Part shown: positions 15,755 to 23,783 of the stretch, one piece after another | Numbering within the stretch: position 1 is the stretch's first letter | Layout of the letters: every line of letters starts with the position of its first letter | Assembly: GCA_035540375.1 (NCBI GenBank) | Contig: DATLGO010000021.1 | Span: 1-38,688, forward strand | DNA from: Candidatus Thermoplasmatota archaeon | Lineage (GTDB): Archaea > Thermoplasmatota > SW-10-69-26 > JACQPN01 > JAJPHT01 | Direction: 5' to 3' | Length of the DNA: 38,688 nt | Position numbers and translations under genes: made by a program | Notes under the pieces: generated by a model | The model's input: the letters and a program-made list of their open reading frames with translations, nothing else | Told to the model about the DNA's origin: nothing | Database searches by the model: none

Positions 15755-17113
15755 CTAAAGGCCCAAGCGATCGTAGGAGCGCGAATCCGAGAGGGAGACG
15801 ATGCCGCCCGTCGCGCCGCGCACGTGGACGCTCGCCTTGGATTCGTGTCGGTTGCGGATCGCGATCCCGTCCGTGTCGATGTCGGTGTGTTGGTTCGTAA
15901 GGCTCGTCCTGCAGGCGACGTCGGAAAGCGCCGGCTCCACGCGGATCATGACCACCGTCTGGACCGATGCGAGAAGCCCGTCGTAGAGGCGCTCCTCGGC
16001 CAATTGGCGGGAATGCTCGCCGCAGGCGAACGGCCGACCGACGATTTCTTGTATGTCGGGGTAGGCCGTGGGGGCGACCAACTTCGTGAGGGTGATCGCG
16101 GGCGCGTGGGGGTCGAGGGAATTCCTCGAATGCTCGAGCGTGATCCGGAGGACGGCGGTGCCCTCCGCGTATTCGAGGAGCCAGGTCACGGTGCGCGTGT
16201 TGTCCTGGCCCACCGCGCTCACGAGATAGGCGTCAGGGTGCGCCTTCATCCAGTTCGCGACGGCCGCATTCTGGCGAGCCCGGTCGGCCGCCTCCTGGAG
16301 GGGCCATCGTTCGAGGAACGTCTCCTGGGGGCCGTCCCGGGTGTAGTTCGCCCGCGGCGCCCCCGCCCAGCTCGTTCTCGGCGGCAGGACGTCTTCCGTC
16401 CGCCAGGGGAGCGGGTCGCTCCCTTCGATCACCTCGCCGAGATGGAATGACCATTCGGGGGCCTCGGGGTAAATGACGTGGACGGGCCACGGGTAGGCCC
16501 CGTCGTAATGGAGCCGCGTGACGCCATCGTCGAGCACGATAGACCCGTCCATCGCGCGCGCCGTGATGCCTTTCGTCTCGGCAACGCCATCGGCGTCAAG
16601 GCGCGAAGCCGACGTGACCTCCTCCTCCGCGGCCCAGGTCCGACCCATGGCCGAGATCCACGCCACCACGAACGACGTTCGCTTCTCGTAGTCGCGGACT
16701 TCGGGGTGCCCGAGGAGAAACGGCTGGGAAAGGACATAGAGCCCGTAGCGTTCCTCGTCGTGACCGGTTCGCGCCACGACGGCCGTCGTGGCGGGATCCA
16801 CATGGTAGTTCTGCGTCAAGCTGTCGCAGCCCCACCCCTGCCAACAGATCGTCCAGACCTCCTCGAGGACGAGCGTCGAAAGGGGCTGGTCGAACGCATC
16901 CCGAACGCCTTCGACCCCAACCCATCGATACCTGAAATTGTAGGATTCGTTTTCTCCGAGACCTTGGAGGTGGTAGACGAATTGATCCCCCGCGCGCGGT
17001 CCGCGCAGGACGAGCGGTTCAGGTTGTCCCTCCGCCGCCACCGGCGCCGGGAGCGCGGCGGTGAGCGTCATCAGGGCCAGAAGCAGGAGCGGCAGGCGGG
17101 CGAGCGGGGTCAC
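15755..17113 (-). CDS. Secreted protein of unknown function
   Basis: The 452-residue product starts VTPLARLPLLLLALMTLTAALPAPVAA, a clear signal peptide. The mature part begins EGQPEPLVLRGPRAGDQFVYHL and is rich in beta structure and Trp/Tyr, with a GWGCDS segment and other scattered cysteines. No catalytic motif or named domain was recognised. GTG 17113 is preferred to the GTG at 17182 because GGTGA lies seven bases before it and the signal peptide then starts at once. It converges on the PafA-like gene. Codon bias is weaker than in housekeeping genes nearby. Confidence 0.75.
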   Translation of the reverse strand: MTPLARLPLLLLALMTLTAALPAPVAAEGQPEPLVLRGPRAGDQFVYHLQGLGENESYNFRYRWVGVEGVRDAFDQPLSTLVLEEVWTICWQGWGCDSLTQNYHVDPATTAVVARTGHDEERYGLYVLSQPFLLGHPEVRDYEKRTSFVVAWISAMGRTWAAEEEVTSASRLDADGVAETKGITARAMDGSIVLDDGVTRLHYDGAYPWPVHVIYPEAPEWSFHLGEVIEGSDPLPWRTEDVLPPRTSWAGAPRANYTRDGPQETFLERWPLQEAADRARQNAAVANWMKAHPDAYLVSAVGQDNTRTVTWLLEYAEGTAVLRITLEHSRNSLDPHAPAITLTKLVAPTAYPDIQEIVGRPFACGEHSRQLAEERLYDGLLASVQTVVMIRVEPALSDVACRTSLTNQHTDIDTDGIAIRNRHESKASVHVRGATGGIVSLSDSRSYDRLGL

Positions 17114-17120
17114 GAGGGGG

Positions 17121-17125
17121 TCACC
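17121..17125 (-). promoter_or_regulatory. Shine-Dalgarno site selecting GTG 17113
   Basis: On the reverse strand GGTGA is followed by seven bases and then GTG at 17113-17111. This supports the shorter signal peptide over an upstream start at 17182. Confidence 0.55.
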
Positions 17126-17215
17126 GGCGCGATCGACGCCGCGTGCGAGGCTTGAATTTTGCGACGCGGGCGAACCCGTCAAGGTCTGGCGCCCGCTCCG
17201 GCCGAACGCGAAGGG

Positions 17216-17223
17216 TTTATGCC
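17216..17223 (+). promoter_or_regulatory. TATA box of the ribbon-helix-helix gene
   Basis: TTTATGCC is centred about 28 bp before the ATG at 17248, consistent with a transcript that starts at or very near the start codon. Confidence 0.55.
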
Positions 17224-17226
17224 TTC

Positions 17227-17245
17227 GTAATACAAATGTAATACA
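17227..17245 (+). promoter_or_regulatory. Direct-repeat operator candidate
   Basis: GTAATACA occurs twice, at 17227-17234 and 17238-17245. The start-to-start distance of 11 bp is one turn of the helix. The pair fills the space between the TATA box and the start codon of a ribbon-helix-helix gene. RHH proteins bind tandem half-sites on one DNA face, so this is a likely autoregulatory operator. Confidence 0.6.
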
Positions 17246-17247
17246 GC

Positions 17248-17493
17248 ATGCCGGACGAGGAGATCGTGACGGTCCGCCTCCCCCCGCGGGACCGCGACGC
17301 GGTGCGTCGCCTCGTGGAGCAGGGAGTCTTCCGGAACCGCAGCGACTTCATCCGGCACGCCGTGAAGGCCGCCCTCGAACGGTATGGCGCCGCGCCCTCG
17401 GTGCCCGACCTCACGCTCGAGGGCGTGGAACTCCCCGCCGCCGACGCGCCGACGCGGTCGCGGGCCCGCGGGGCCCAACGCCAGGGGCGATGA
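17248..17493 (+). CDS. Ribbon-helix-helix (CopG-like) transcription regulator
   Basis: The 81-residue protein begins with the RHH strand IVTVRLPPRDRDAVRRLVEQG, followed by FRNRSDFIRHAVKAALERYG, the second and third elements of the MetJ/Arc fold. The tail after residue 45 is Pro-rich and probably flexible. It is expected to dimerise and bind tandem half-sites such as the GTAATACA repeat in its own promoter. Its TGA overlaps the ATG of the next small gene (ATGA), so the two form an operon. Confidence 0.85.
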   Translation: MPDEEIVTVRLPPRDRDAVRRLVEQGVFRNRSDFIRHAVKAALERYGAAPSVPDLTLEGVELPAADAPTRSRARGAQRQGR

Positions 17494-17681
17494 CGCTCAT
17501 GACCGAACGCAAGCTCAAGAAGAAGACGAAGCAGGAAAAGGCCACCGAGGTGAAGCTCGACATCGGCGACACCTTCGAGGTGGCGAACGCGAAGGACAAG
17601 GATTTCGACCTCGACCTCGACGCCGCCAAGTTCCAGGGCAAAAAGGGACAGGCCGGCACGCGGACGAAGGCCGTGAGCTGA
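17490..17681 (+). CDS. Small charged protein coupled to the RHH regulator
   Basis: The 63-residue product has a Lys-rich start (MTERKLKKKTKQEK), a central beta-like stretch (TEVKLDIGDTFEVA), an Asp-rich stretch (DKDFDLDLDAAKF) and a basic tail (KKGQAGTRTKAVS). It starts at an ATG overlapping the regulator stop by four bases, and a second in-frame ATG lies at 17499. No family recognised. An RHH protein followed by a small overlapping gene resembles toxin-antitoxin layout, but nothing in the sequence looks like a known toxin. Confidence 0.6.
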   Translation: MTLMTERKLKKKTKQEKATEVKLDIGDTFEVANAKDKDFDLDLDAAKFQGKKGQAGTRTKAVS

Positions 17682-17721
17682 AGCGACGCGGCTTCCCCTC
17701 GCGCCGCGCGCGCGAGACCCT

Positions 17722-17770
17722 CTCTGCCGGGGCGTCCGCAGAGGGCGCCCCGCGTTCATTTTCTTCTCGC
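17722..17770 (+). terminator. Possible terminator after the RHH operon
   Basis: CTCTGC at 17722-17727 pairs with GCAGAG at 17738-17743, and a pyrimidine-rich stretch with TTCATTTTCTTCT follows at 17756-17768. Archaeal termination responds to T-rich runs, so the T-rich part is the more relevant signal. The rest of the 200-bp gap to 17886 shows nothing else clear. Confidence 0.35.
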
Positions 17771-17885
17771 CCGATTTCCGGGGCCTTCCTGCACATGCAG
17801 GGTGCGGTGACAATGTATCAACACGGTTCCTGTATCGCCCGGTCCACGCTTTGTGGAGCGGCTCGACCGCGGGCCGGTGTATCCG

Positions 17886-18686
17886 ATGCGTTTCCTCGTT
17901 GCGACTGCCCTCCTCCTCGTGACCGCGATCCTCCCGACCGCCGCCGCGGCCCCCGACTGCGGCCTCGCTCCTTTCGTTCCGGTCTCGATCGCCCCCCTCG
18001 TTTCGCAGACGGGTGACGTTCGGGTCGAAGGCTCGTTTCTGGACCCCGACACTGCCTGCGGGCTCGTCGCGGCCCATGTAGAGTTCGACGGGCAACCGAT
18101 TCCAGGTCATCTCGTGACGAAAGCGACCAACGGCAACGTCTACACGTTCAGCTTCGAGCCGGAAACCACCCTCGCCCCGGGCTGGCACAGCGTGGATGTC
18201 ATGCTGTATGAGGCCTGCTGCCGAACGGCCTCCACGTCATCCAACTCCTGGCGCTACGAGTGGTCCTTCCGCGTCCTCCCATCGCTCGATCAGGGAGCGG
18301 GGCCGGGGCTCGACGAAACGATCCCCCGGACAGGCACGAATGTCTCTTTGCCTTCCGAAATCCGCCTTGGCGGACCTGTTTGTGACCTGACGACCACCGT
18401 GTGCGCGGGTCCTTTCCCGCCGATCCCGCTCCCGGCGCGTCTGCGCGCGGGCCTGTTCCTCGACGATACGGGCATCCAGGCGTGGAGCGACCCCACGGCC
18501 ACCACCCGCTACGGCCCGTATCGCGAGGAGGTCCCGACGCCCTACGGCCCCATCCCTGTCATCGTGTGCGCGTCCACGTGCATCCTCCCCGATCCACAGG
18601 CTAGCGCATCGGTGTCCACAAGCCTGACGATCCACATTGCGGCCGGACCCGTGAACGAAACGCGCTCCGTCCCGATTGAAGTCTGA
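17886..18686 (+). CDS. Secreted protein of unknown function
   Basis: The 266-residue product starts MRFLVATALLLVTAILPTAAAA, a clean signal peptide cut before PDCGLAPFV. The mature part has several cysteines and beta strands; GSFLDPDTACGLVAAHVEFDGQPI resembles an Ig-like or invasin-type fold. No catalytic motif is seen. The upstream in-frame start at 17853 is rejected because it would precede the signal peptide with polar residues. It is followed by another secreted protein 14 bp away, probably in one operon. Confidence 0.7.
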   Translation: MRFLVATALLLVTAILPTAAAAPDCGLAPFVPVSIAPLVSQTGDVRVEGSFLDPDTACGLVAAHVEFDGQPIPGHLVTKATNGNVYTFSFEPETTLAPGWHSVDVMLYEACCRTASTSSNSWRYEWSFRVLPSLDQGAGPGLDETIPRTGTNVSLPSEIRLGGPVCDLTTTVCAGPFPPIPLPARLRAGLFLDDTGIQAWSDPTATTRYGPYREEVPTPYGPIPVIVCASTCILPDPQASASVSTSLTIHIAAGPVNETRSVPIEV

Positions 18687-18700
18687 CCGAAGGTGTCCCC

Positions 18701-19444
18701 ATGCTGAAACCGATCCTGCTCTCGTGCCTGCTCGCGACCGCCGCGCTCGCCCTCGCGCTCCCCGCGCCCGTCCACGCGAATGGGGACGCGTGCGAAGACG
18801 CCACCTGGGATCTCGTCGCCGCGATCGACGAGAGCCGCGCGAACGGCGGGCTCTCGCCGGCCCTCGGCCCCGCGATCCACGACGTCGCGGAGGCCTGCGC
18901 GGAAAGCAACCGCTCCGACGAAAACAATGAGATCCTCGCGCGCCCGCCGCCGGAGCTCGATCCGCGCCGGCCCCTCGTCGAGGAGATCCCGAAGTGGGAG
19001 GAGTACGGTGAAGGTGTTCTCGCCAACAAGGCGCTGATGACGTGCAAGGCCGGGCGGGTCCAGAGTAATGATGCACGATTCAACATCCTGCTCGGCGTCG
19101 CCGACCCGAGCGGCGTTCTCCACGGCATCAACTCGACGACCACCACCGAACGCTTCGGTTCCGCAGCTTTCGAATTCAACCCCTTGAACTGGGACGAGGA
19201 TTACAGCGGTGTAAGCGAAGAGGTCGGGTTGCTCGTATGGCAATATCGCTACGGGTCAGGGGGAACGATCATTCTGTTCCCGAACGCTCCCTACGAAGTC
19301 CGACTCAACTCCGACGACGAAGACGTTGACGGCGCCTGCCAACCGATGGAACCCCCCTGCGGCGGATGGGCGTGGGCGACCGCGATCCGGCCACCCTTCG
19401 TGGTGAAGGTCGAAAGCGACTTCTCGAAGTGCCCGCCGACGTGA
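18701..19444 (+). CDS. Secreted protein of unknown function
   Basis: The 247-residue product has a signal peptide (MLKPILLSCLLATAALALALPAPVHA) followed by an acidic mature part (NGDACEDATWDLVAAIDESRANGG) with paired cysteines and a Gly/Trp-rich end (PPCGGWAWATAIRPPF). GGTG lies a few bases before the ATG. No domain recognised. From about 19.0 kb the GC bias of the third codon position weakens, as in the next gene. Confidence 0.7.
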   Translation: MLKPILLSCLLATAALALALPAPVHANGDACEDATWDLVAAIDESRANGGLSPALGPAIHDVAEACAESNRSDENNEILARPPPELDPRRPLVEEIPKWEEYGEGVLANKALMTCKAGRVQSNDARFNILLGVADPSGVLHGINSTTTTERFGSAAFEFNPLNWDEDYSGVSEEVGLLVWQYRYGSGGTIILFPNAPYEVRLNSDDEDVDGACQPMEPPCGGWAWATAIRPPFVVKVESDFSKCPPT

Positions 19445-19470
19445 GCGAAGGATCGGATTTCTCCCCTAAA

Positions 19471-19479
19471 CTATTTACA
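19471..19479 (+). promoter_or_regulatory. TATA box of the secreted-protein gene at 19511
   Basis: CTATTTACA stands out in an AT-rich patch (19467-19486). It predicts initiation near 19501, just upstream of ATG 19511 and downstream of the in-frame ATG at 19487, so the later start is used. Confidence 0.6.
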
Positions 19480-19510
19480 ATTTGAAATGTCCTCACGAGA
19501 GGAATCCCGG

Positions 19511-20437
19511 ATGTATGTAGCCATCCGCCTCATGGTCCTCCTTTCCCTGCTCGCCCCGCTCTCCACGGTGCGCGGCGACGAGCCGCCGGTTCGTCTCGAC
19601 ATCGCCGTGGAGACCCCGAGTGGAAGCCTCGTCTACGCGGTCCGCCTCCGTGAAGCGTCTCCAGTGCGCCTCGACTGGCACGCACGGGGTGATGATGATA
19701 GTCCGAGCCCCCTCGTCATCCACATGCTCGCGGTTGGGGTTGAACCCAAGAGCTTCCAAGCGGGAACCACCCTTTCGCGGCATACGGGTGAAGGCATTTT
19801 CTACGCGGGTGCTCGTGACCTGACTTTCGAAGCCGCGGATCCCGCTCCGGGGACCAGAGAACAGGGGAACGCGGGAATGATGGCGGTTCCCTCGAAGGAC
19901 CTCTTCCTCGTCATCACATGGGATCGCCAGATCGGGGGTTCCCGCCTCAACTTTACGTGGCCCGCGGGCAGTGAAATCACGCTTCTCGCAAATGGTACCG
20001 GAAAACACCACGAAATGGGGGACTTTCAGAACGGCGCCCGCCTCGGCTTGCCGGCCGCCTTCCGGGCAAACGTCCTCGACACGCTCGTCTTCAATCCCCC
20101 GGATGGCCGCCAGCTTTTCGGCTGGATGTATTTCCATCGAACAGACCTTTTAGGCGTCGGCGCGCTCAACATCACCCGCGGGGAGAGCTTCAGCCGCAAC
20201 ATGAGCTTCACCAAGGAATACGACGTGAGCGAGCGCTGCTTCTGCACGAGCCGACACTCCTGGACCTTCACGTCGACCGAAGAACTCAAGGTGCGGCTGA
20301 CCTCGATCGCCGAAGAAGAAACCGAACTCACGCTCTTCGTCGCCGAGCTTCCCGCGGTTGTGCTCCCAGACCGTTACTGGCACGAATACAATCTCTACAG
20401 TCCGTCGGACGAACGTCCCAAGAACGGCAAGGAATGA
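19511..20437 (+). CDS. Secreted protein of unknown function
   Basis: The 308-residue product starts MYVAIRLMVLLSLLAPLSTVRG, a signal peptide. The mature part begins DEPPVRLDIAVETPSGSLVYAV and is predicted mostly beta, with one Cys pair (RCFCTSRH). It has no recognised domain or membrane anchor. ATG 19511 is chosen because of the TATA box position and GAGAGGA just upstream. Codon use is less GC-biased than in neighbouring housekeeping genes, in line with a fast-evolving or acquired accessory gene. Confidence 0.7.
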   Translation: MYVAIRLMVLLSLLAPLSTVRGDEPPVRLDIAVETPSGSLVYAVRLREASPVRLDWHARGDDDSPSPLVIHMLAVGVEPKSFQAGTTLSRHTGEGIFYAGARDLTFEAADPAPGTREQGNAGMMAVPSKDLFLVITWDRQIGGSRLNFTWPAGSEITLLANGTGKHHEMGDFQNGARLGLPAAFRANVLDTLVFNPPDGRQLFGWMYFHRTDLLGVGALNITRGESFSRNMSFTKEYDVSERCFCTSRHSWTFTSTEELKVRLTSIAEEETELTLFVAELPAVVLPDRYWHEYNLYSPSDERPKNGKE

Positions 20438-20438
20438 C

Positions 20439-20765
20439 TTACGGCTTCATCGCCCGCTCGCGCGCCGCGACGCGGGCGCCGAGCGGCGTGATGTCGTAGC
20501 GGCGCGGGCCGCCGGCCTGGCCCGCGGAGGCTCGCACGAGACCGAGGGCGAGGAGCGATCGCTCGGGCGCGTACCGCTTACCGAGGCCTCGCAATGCCCC
20601 GACACAGGCGACGTCGTTGAGGCCCGTCGCGCGCGCGATCGCGGCGGCGTAGGAAGGCCCGCACGTCGCGAGGTATTCGAGGACGGCGCGTCGCGCCCGG
20701 CTGCGTCGGAGGACCCAATCGTACGCCGACGCATCCGAGGGCGATCCGGTTCCGTCGGCGACCAC
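20439..20765 (-). CDS. Winged-helix transcription regulator
   Basis: The 108-residue protein shows an archaeal winged-helix layout: a first helix (RARRAVLEYLATCGP), the HTH (SYAAAIARATGLNDVACVGALRGLG), a loop and the wing (GPRRYDITPLGARVA). The GTG at 20765 is 25 bp after a strong TATA box, so translation is leaderless. It abuts the end of the secreted-protein gene at 20437 in convergent orientation. Target unknown. Confidence 0.75.
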   Translation of the reverse strand: MVADGTGSPSDASAYDWVLRRSRARRAVLEYLATCGPSYAAAIARATGLNDVACVGALRGLGKRYAPERSLLALGLVRASAGQAGGPRRYDITPLGARVAARERAMKP

Positions 20766-20785
20766 GCGTCCGCAACGGCCTGAGC

Positions 20786-20793
20786 CTATAAAA
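20786..20793 (-). promoter_or_regulatory. TATA box of the winged-helix gene
   Basis: On the reverse strand an eight-T run leads into TTTATAGG. Its centre is 25 bp before the GTG at 20765, the geometry of a leaderless archaeal transcript. Confidence 0.6.
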
Positions 20794-20807
20794 AAAAATC
20801 GCTCCTG

Positions 20808-21092
20808 TCAACGTGTCGAGTCGTGAGGCCCCCGCCTCGCCCCCGCTTCCGCCATCGCGCCCGCGACGACGAGGAGGAGCGCCCACACGGCGAGCGCGCC
20901 GCCCGCGCCCGTTTCGCGCATCGCGAGGAGCGCCATCGCGACGACGGCCGCGCCGAAGGCGAGGCGCGCGACGAAGCGGCGCGCCTCGGGCGGCGCCTCG
21001 CGCGCGCGGACCCACCCGCGCGCGGCGGCGGCAAGCGTCGCGCCGGTGCCGAGCGCGACGGCGACGGCGACGGCCCACGCGAGGTCGGTCAC
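20808..21092 (-). CDS. Small three-helix membrane protein
   Basis: The 94-residue product has hydrophobic segments at about 4-22 (LAWAVAVAVALGTGATLAAAA), 40-57 and 62-80, and a polar C-terminus (GARRGPHDSTR). It probably spans the membrane three times. The start is a GTG at 21092; a longer upstream extension is polar and out of character, so it is rejected. Divergent from the small gene at 21159. No family recognised. Confidence 0.55.
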   Translation of the reverse strand: MTDLAWAVAVAVALGTGATLAAAARGWVRAREAPPEARRFVARLAFGAAVVAMALLAMRETGAGGALAVWALLLVVAGAMAEAGARRGPHDSTR

Positions 21093-21158
21093 GCGGGCGC
21101 GAGGCGCGCGCGCGGTCAAGTAGCTAGCGGAGCGCGGGCCACCGCCGTCGCAACATCC

Positions 21159-21392
21159 ATGCGCCGGCGGACCGCTCTTGACGGCATGCCCGAGGAGGCG
21201 TCGTTCGTCGCCGAGGAGGAGAGTCTCGCCTGGCTGCGCGCGCGCGGTCTCGACCCCGCGGATTTTGCGCGGGATGCCTTCCACCGGGCGATGCGCGGAG
21301 TGAGGGCCGAGGAGAAGGTGCGGCGACTCAAGCTCGTGCGCGCCGACGTCGCCGATCTCCCGGCGACGGTCCGAGCGATGCGGGACGGATGA
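21159..21392 (+). CDS. Small hypothetical protein, possibly helical
   Basis: The 77-residue product begins MRRRTALDGMPEEASFVAEE and continues with amphipathic helices (SLAWLRARGLDPADFARDAFHRAMRG, then AEEKVRRLKLVRADVADLPATVRAMRDG). It could be a small DNA- or protein-binding helical protein, but no family was recognised. An alternative ATG is at 21186. It shares a 66-bp divergent promoter region with the membrane protein gene at 20808-21092. Confidence 0.55.
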   Translation: MRRRTALDGMPEEASFVAEEESLAWLRARGLDPADFARDAFHRAMRGVRAEEKVRRLKLVRADVADLPATVRAMRDG

Positions 21393-21443
21393 AGCCGGCG
21401 CGCGGCGTCCGACGGACCCGCCGCGCAAGGCCGCCACCATAGA

Positions 21444-21450
21444 GCTTAAG
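21444..21450 (+). promoter_or_regulatory. TATA box of the LVIVD-repeat lipoprotein gene
   Basis: GCTTAAG predicts initiation near 21473. That excludes the in-frame GTG at 21470 and supports ATG 21482 as the start. Confidence 0.45.
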
Positions 21451-21481
21451 GCGCCCTCCCGGGCTTGCCGTGCCCGGGACC

Positions 21482-23098
21482 ATGACCGCTCCGTCCAAGA
21501 CCGCGTTCGCCCTCGTCGCGATCCTCGTCACCTCAGCCGTCCTTGCCGGCTGCCTCGGCCCGGGCGACCCGGGGGAAAAGCCGGTCGACCCCGGACCGGA
21601 TGCGAAGGGCCGCTTCCACCCCGAATGGTGGCTCCACGCGATCCCGATGGAGGGCCACAGCCACACGGACGTCGAGCAGCACCGCAACCTCTCGACGCCC
21701 AACTTCCAGCTCCTCGGCTGGGACCCGCTCCTCACGGAATACAAGGGCAAGGGGAGCGCGGGCGGCTACTTCTGCGGCGACGTGGCCTCGACGAAGGAGG
21801 GCCGACGCTTCGCGGTCGTGCACTCGTTCACGACGGACGTGGCCTTCGTCATCGCGGACGTGACGGACCCGACGAAGCCGATGACGGTCGGCGAGTACAT
21901 TCTCGAGAACGCGCACGTGTATGACGTCGCGCTCACGACGGACGGGCTGCACGTCATCGTCGGCACGGACCCGACGGACACGGGCCCCGACGAGTCGCCG
22001 ACGACGAAGCCGATCCTCGAAGCCGTCGAAGGCGACGCGACGAAGGCGCTCGCGATCACGTTCAAGGACGCCTGCACGGGCGAGACGCGCCGCGTGCAGG
22101 GCCCCGAGCAGAAGGCCCCCTTTGCCTCGGGCGCGCTCCTCGTGGGCATCAAGGATCCGAAGAACCCCGTCTTCGAGGACTTCCGCCCGCTCCCGATCCT
22201 CGGGCCGCACAGCGTCTCGACCGCGGAGGTCGGGGGCAAGCAGCTCGCGATCGCGTCCGTCACGAACCTCGTGCACAGCGCGACGTACTTCCACTTCCTC
22301 GAGGTGCAGGACACGCCCCTCGGGCCGAAGCTCGTCATGCTCTCGACGTACCAGGCCCCGCCCCAGCCCGCGGGGAGCCTCCCCGTGACGAACGGCCACG
22401 TGGACGCCTCGATCCAGAAGCACCCGATCACCAACAAGGTGTACGCTTATCTCGCGAACTGGGACGCGGGCGTCGTCATCGTGGACATCACGGACCCCCG
22501 CACGCCGACGTACGTCTCGAGCTGGACCGACTTCAAGGGCGGCCTCGGCTTCTTCGCGGGCGACGACGCGGGCGCGATCCACGAAGCGCTTCCGATCGAG
22601 GGCCTCTGGGACGGCAAGCACTACGTCATCGCCGGGCAGGAGCTCGGCGGCCACCCGAAGGGACGCCCGACGGGCTGGGTCAACATCATCGACACGACCG
22701 ACCCGACGAAGCCCACCCTCGCGGGCCGCTGGACGCTGCCCTTCGACGTGTCGTGGAAGGGCTTCCTCATGTTCAGCCCGCACTACGTCGAGATCGTGAA
22801 CCGCACGCTCTTCGTGACGCTCTACCACGGGGGCGTCTGGGCCGTCGACCTCTCGACGCCGGAGAAGATCGCCGCGCCCCCGTCGATCGGCGTCTTCATC
22901 CCCGACCAGGTCTCGCCTCGCCCGCCGAAGGCCGCGGGCGGCATGGACTGGACGCCCATCGTGCTCGACGTGCTCGGCTTCCCCGACGGCACGCTCGCCG
23001 TCTTCGACGGGACCTCCGGAGTCTACATGATCCGCTTCGACGACACGGATCCCGCGCCATCCCCGCCCGTGTGGCCGGGTTCCGAGGTCAAGGCCTAA
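21482..23098 (+). CDS. Surface lipoprotein with LVIVD-type beta-propeller repeats
   Basis: The 538-residue product has a lipoprotein signal (TSAVLAGC, lipidated Cys24) and then a Gly/Pro/Asp linker. Repeated strands of the form FVIADVTDPTKP, LLVGIKDPKNPVF, VVIVDITDPRTPTYV and VNIIDTTDPTKPTL mark LVIVD repeats, which fold as beta-propeller blades. His-rich segments (EGHSHTDVEQHR near the N-terminus) could bind metal. It is anchored outside the cell membrane; ligand and function are unknown. Similar proteins are common in halophilic and marine prokaryotes. Confidence 0.85.
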   Translation: MTAPSKTAFALVAILVTSAVLAGCLGPGDPGEKPVDPGPDAKGRFHPEWWLHAIPMEGHSHTDVEQHRNLSTPNFQLLGWDPLLTEYKGKGSAGGYFCGDVASTKEGRRFAVVHSFTTDVAFVIADVTDPTKPMTVGEYILENAHVYDVALTTDGLHVIVGTDPTDTGPDESPTTKPILEAVEGDATKALAITFKDACTGETRRVQGPEQKAPFASGALLVGIKDPKNPVFEDFRPLPILGPHSVSTAEVGGKQLAIASVTNLVHSATYFHFLEVQDTPLGPKLVMLSTYQAPPQPAGSLPVTNGHVDASIQKHPITNKVYAYLANWDAGVVIVDITDPRTPTYVSSWTDFKGGLGFFAGDDAGAIHEALPIEGLWDGKHYVIAGQELGGHPKGRPTGWVNIIDTTDPTKPTLAGRWTLPFDVSWKGFLMFSPHYVEIVNRTLFVTLYHGGVWAVDLSTPEKIAAPPSIGVFIPDQVSPRPPKAAGGMDWTPIVLDVLGFPDGTLAVFDGTSGVYMIRFDDTDPAPSPPVWPGSEVKA

Positions 23099-23123
23099 AA
23101 AGGGGAACGGGCATCCCGCGCGC

Positions 23124-23783
23124 GTGACGGTCCGCCTCGGCGTCCTCGCCTCCGGCAGGGGCTCCAACCTCCAGGCGCTCCTCGACGCCGAGCGCGCGGG
23201 GACGATGCCCGCGACCGTGGCCGTCGTCCTCGCGAACAAGGCCGACGCGCACGCGCTTGCCCGGGCGAAGGCGGCGGACGTCCCCGCGCACTTCGTCGAC
23301 CCGAAGGGGCTGACGCGCGAGGCGCACGAGGCCCTGATGACCGAGCGCCTGCGAGAAGCGCGCGTCGACTTCGTCTGCCTCGCGGGCTACATGCGCGTCC
23401 TCACGCCGTCGTTCGTCGCGACGTGGCGCGAACGTCTCATCAACATCCATCCGTCGCTCCTTCCCGCCTTTCCCGGGCTCGACGCGCAGCGTCAGGCCTT
23501 CGAGGCGGGCGTCCGCGTCGCGGGCGCGACGACGCACTTCGTCGACGACGGCGTCGATCAAGGCCCCATCATCCTCCAGGCCGCGGTCCCTGTCCTCGAA
23601 GGCGACACACGCGACGCGCTCGCGGCGCGCATCCTCGAAGTCGAGCACCGCCTGTATCCGCTGACCGTGAAGCTCCTCGCCGAGGGCCGCGTGCGCCTCG
23701 ACGGCCGCCGCGTCCGCATCTCGGGCGCGCTTCCCGCGGGCGTCTCGACGGCGTCCCTCTTCCCGCCGGACGTGACGAAGTGA
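23124..23783 (+). CDS. purN: Phosphoribosylglycinamide formyltransferase
   Basis: This 219-residue enzyme transfers a formyl group from 10-formyltetrahydrofolate to GAR in purine synthesis. The N-terminal LGVLASGRGSNLQALL binds the phosphate. The catalytic triad is N107 and H109 (INIHPSLLPAFPG) and D145 (DDGVDQGPII). It starts at GTG 23124. Its stop overlaps the folC start by four bases (GTGA), so a folate-consuming step and folate synthesis are encoded in one operon. Confidence 0.95.
   Translation: MTVRLGVLASGRGSNLQALLDAERAGTMPATVAVVLANKADAHALARAKAADVPAHFVDPKGLTREAHEALMTERLREARVDFVCLAGYMRVLTPSFVATWRERLINIHPSLLPAFPGLDAQRQAFEAGVRVAGATTHFVDDGVDQGPIILQAAVPVLEGDTRDALAARILEVEHRLYPLTVKLLAEGRVRLDGRRVRISGALPAGVSTASLFPPDVTK

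Noticed and set aside
17490-17681. The small protein as a Pup homologue
   Set aside because: It ends in KAVS, not Glu or Gln, has no di-glycine end, and is paired with an RHH regulator instead.
8400-18000. Short genes ending in GGE or GGQ near the ATPase and ligase
   Set aside because: I looked on both strands for a GG-(E/Q)-stop end in short open frames and found none. This was done by eye and could miss one.
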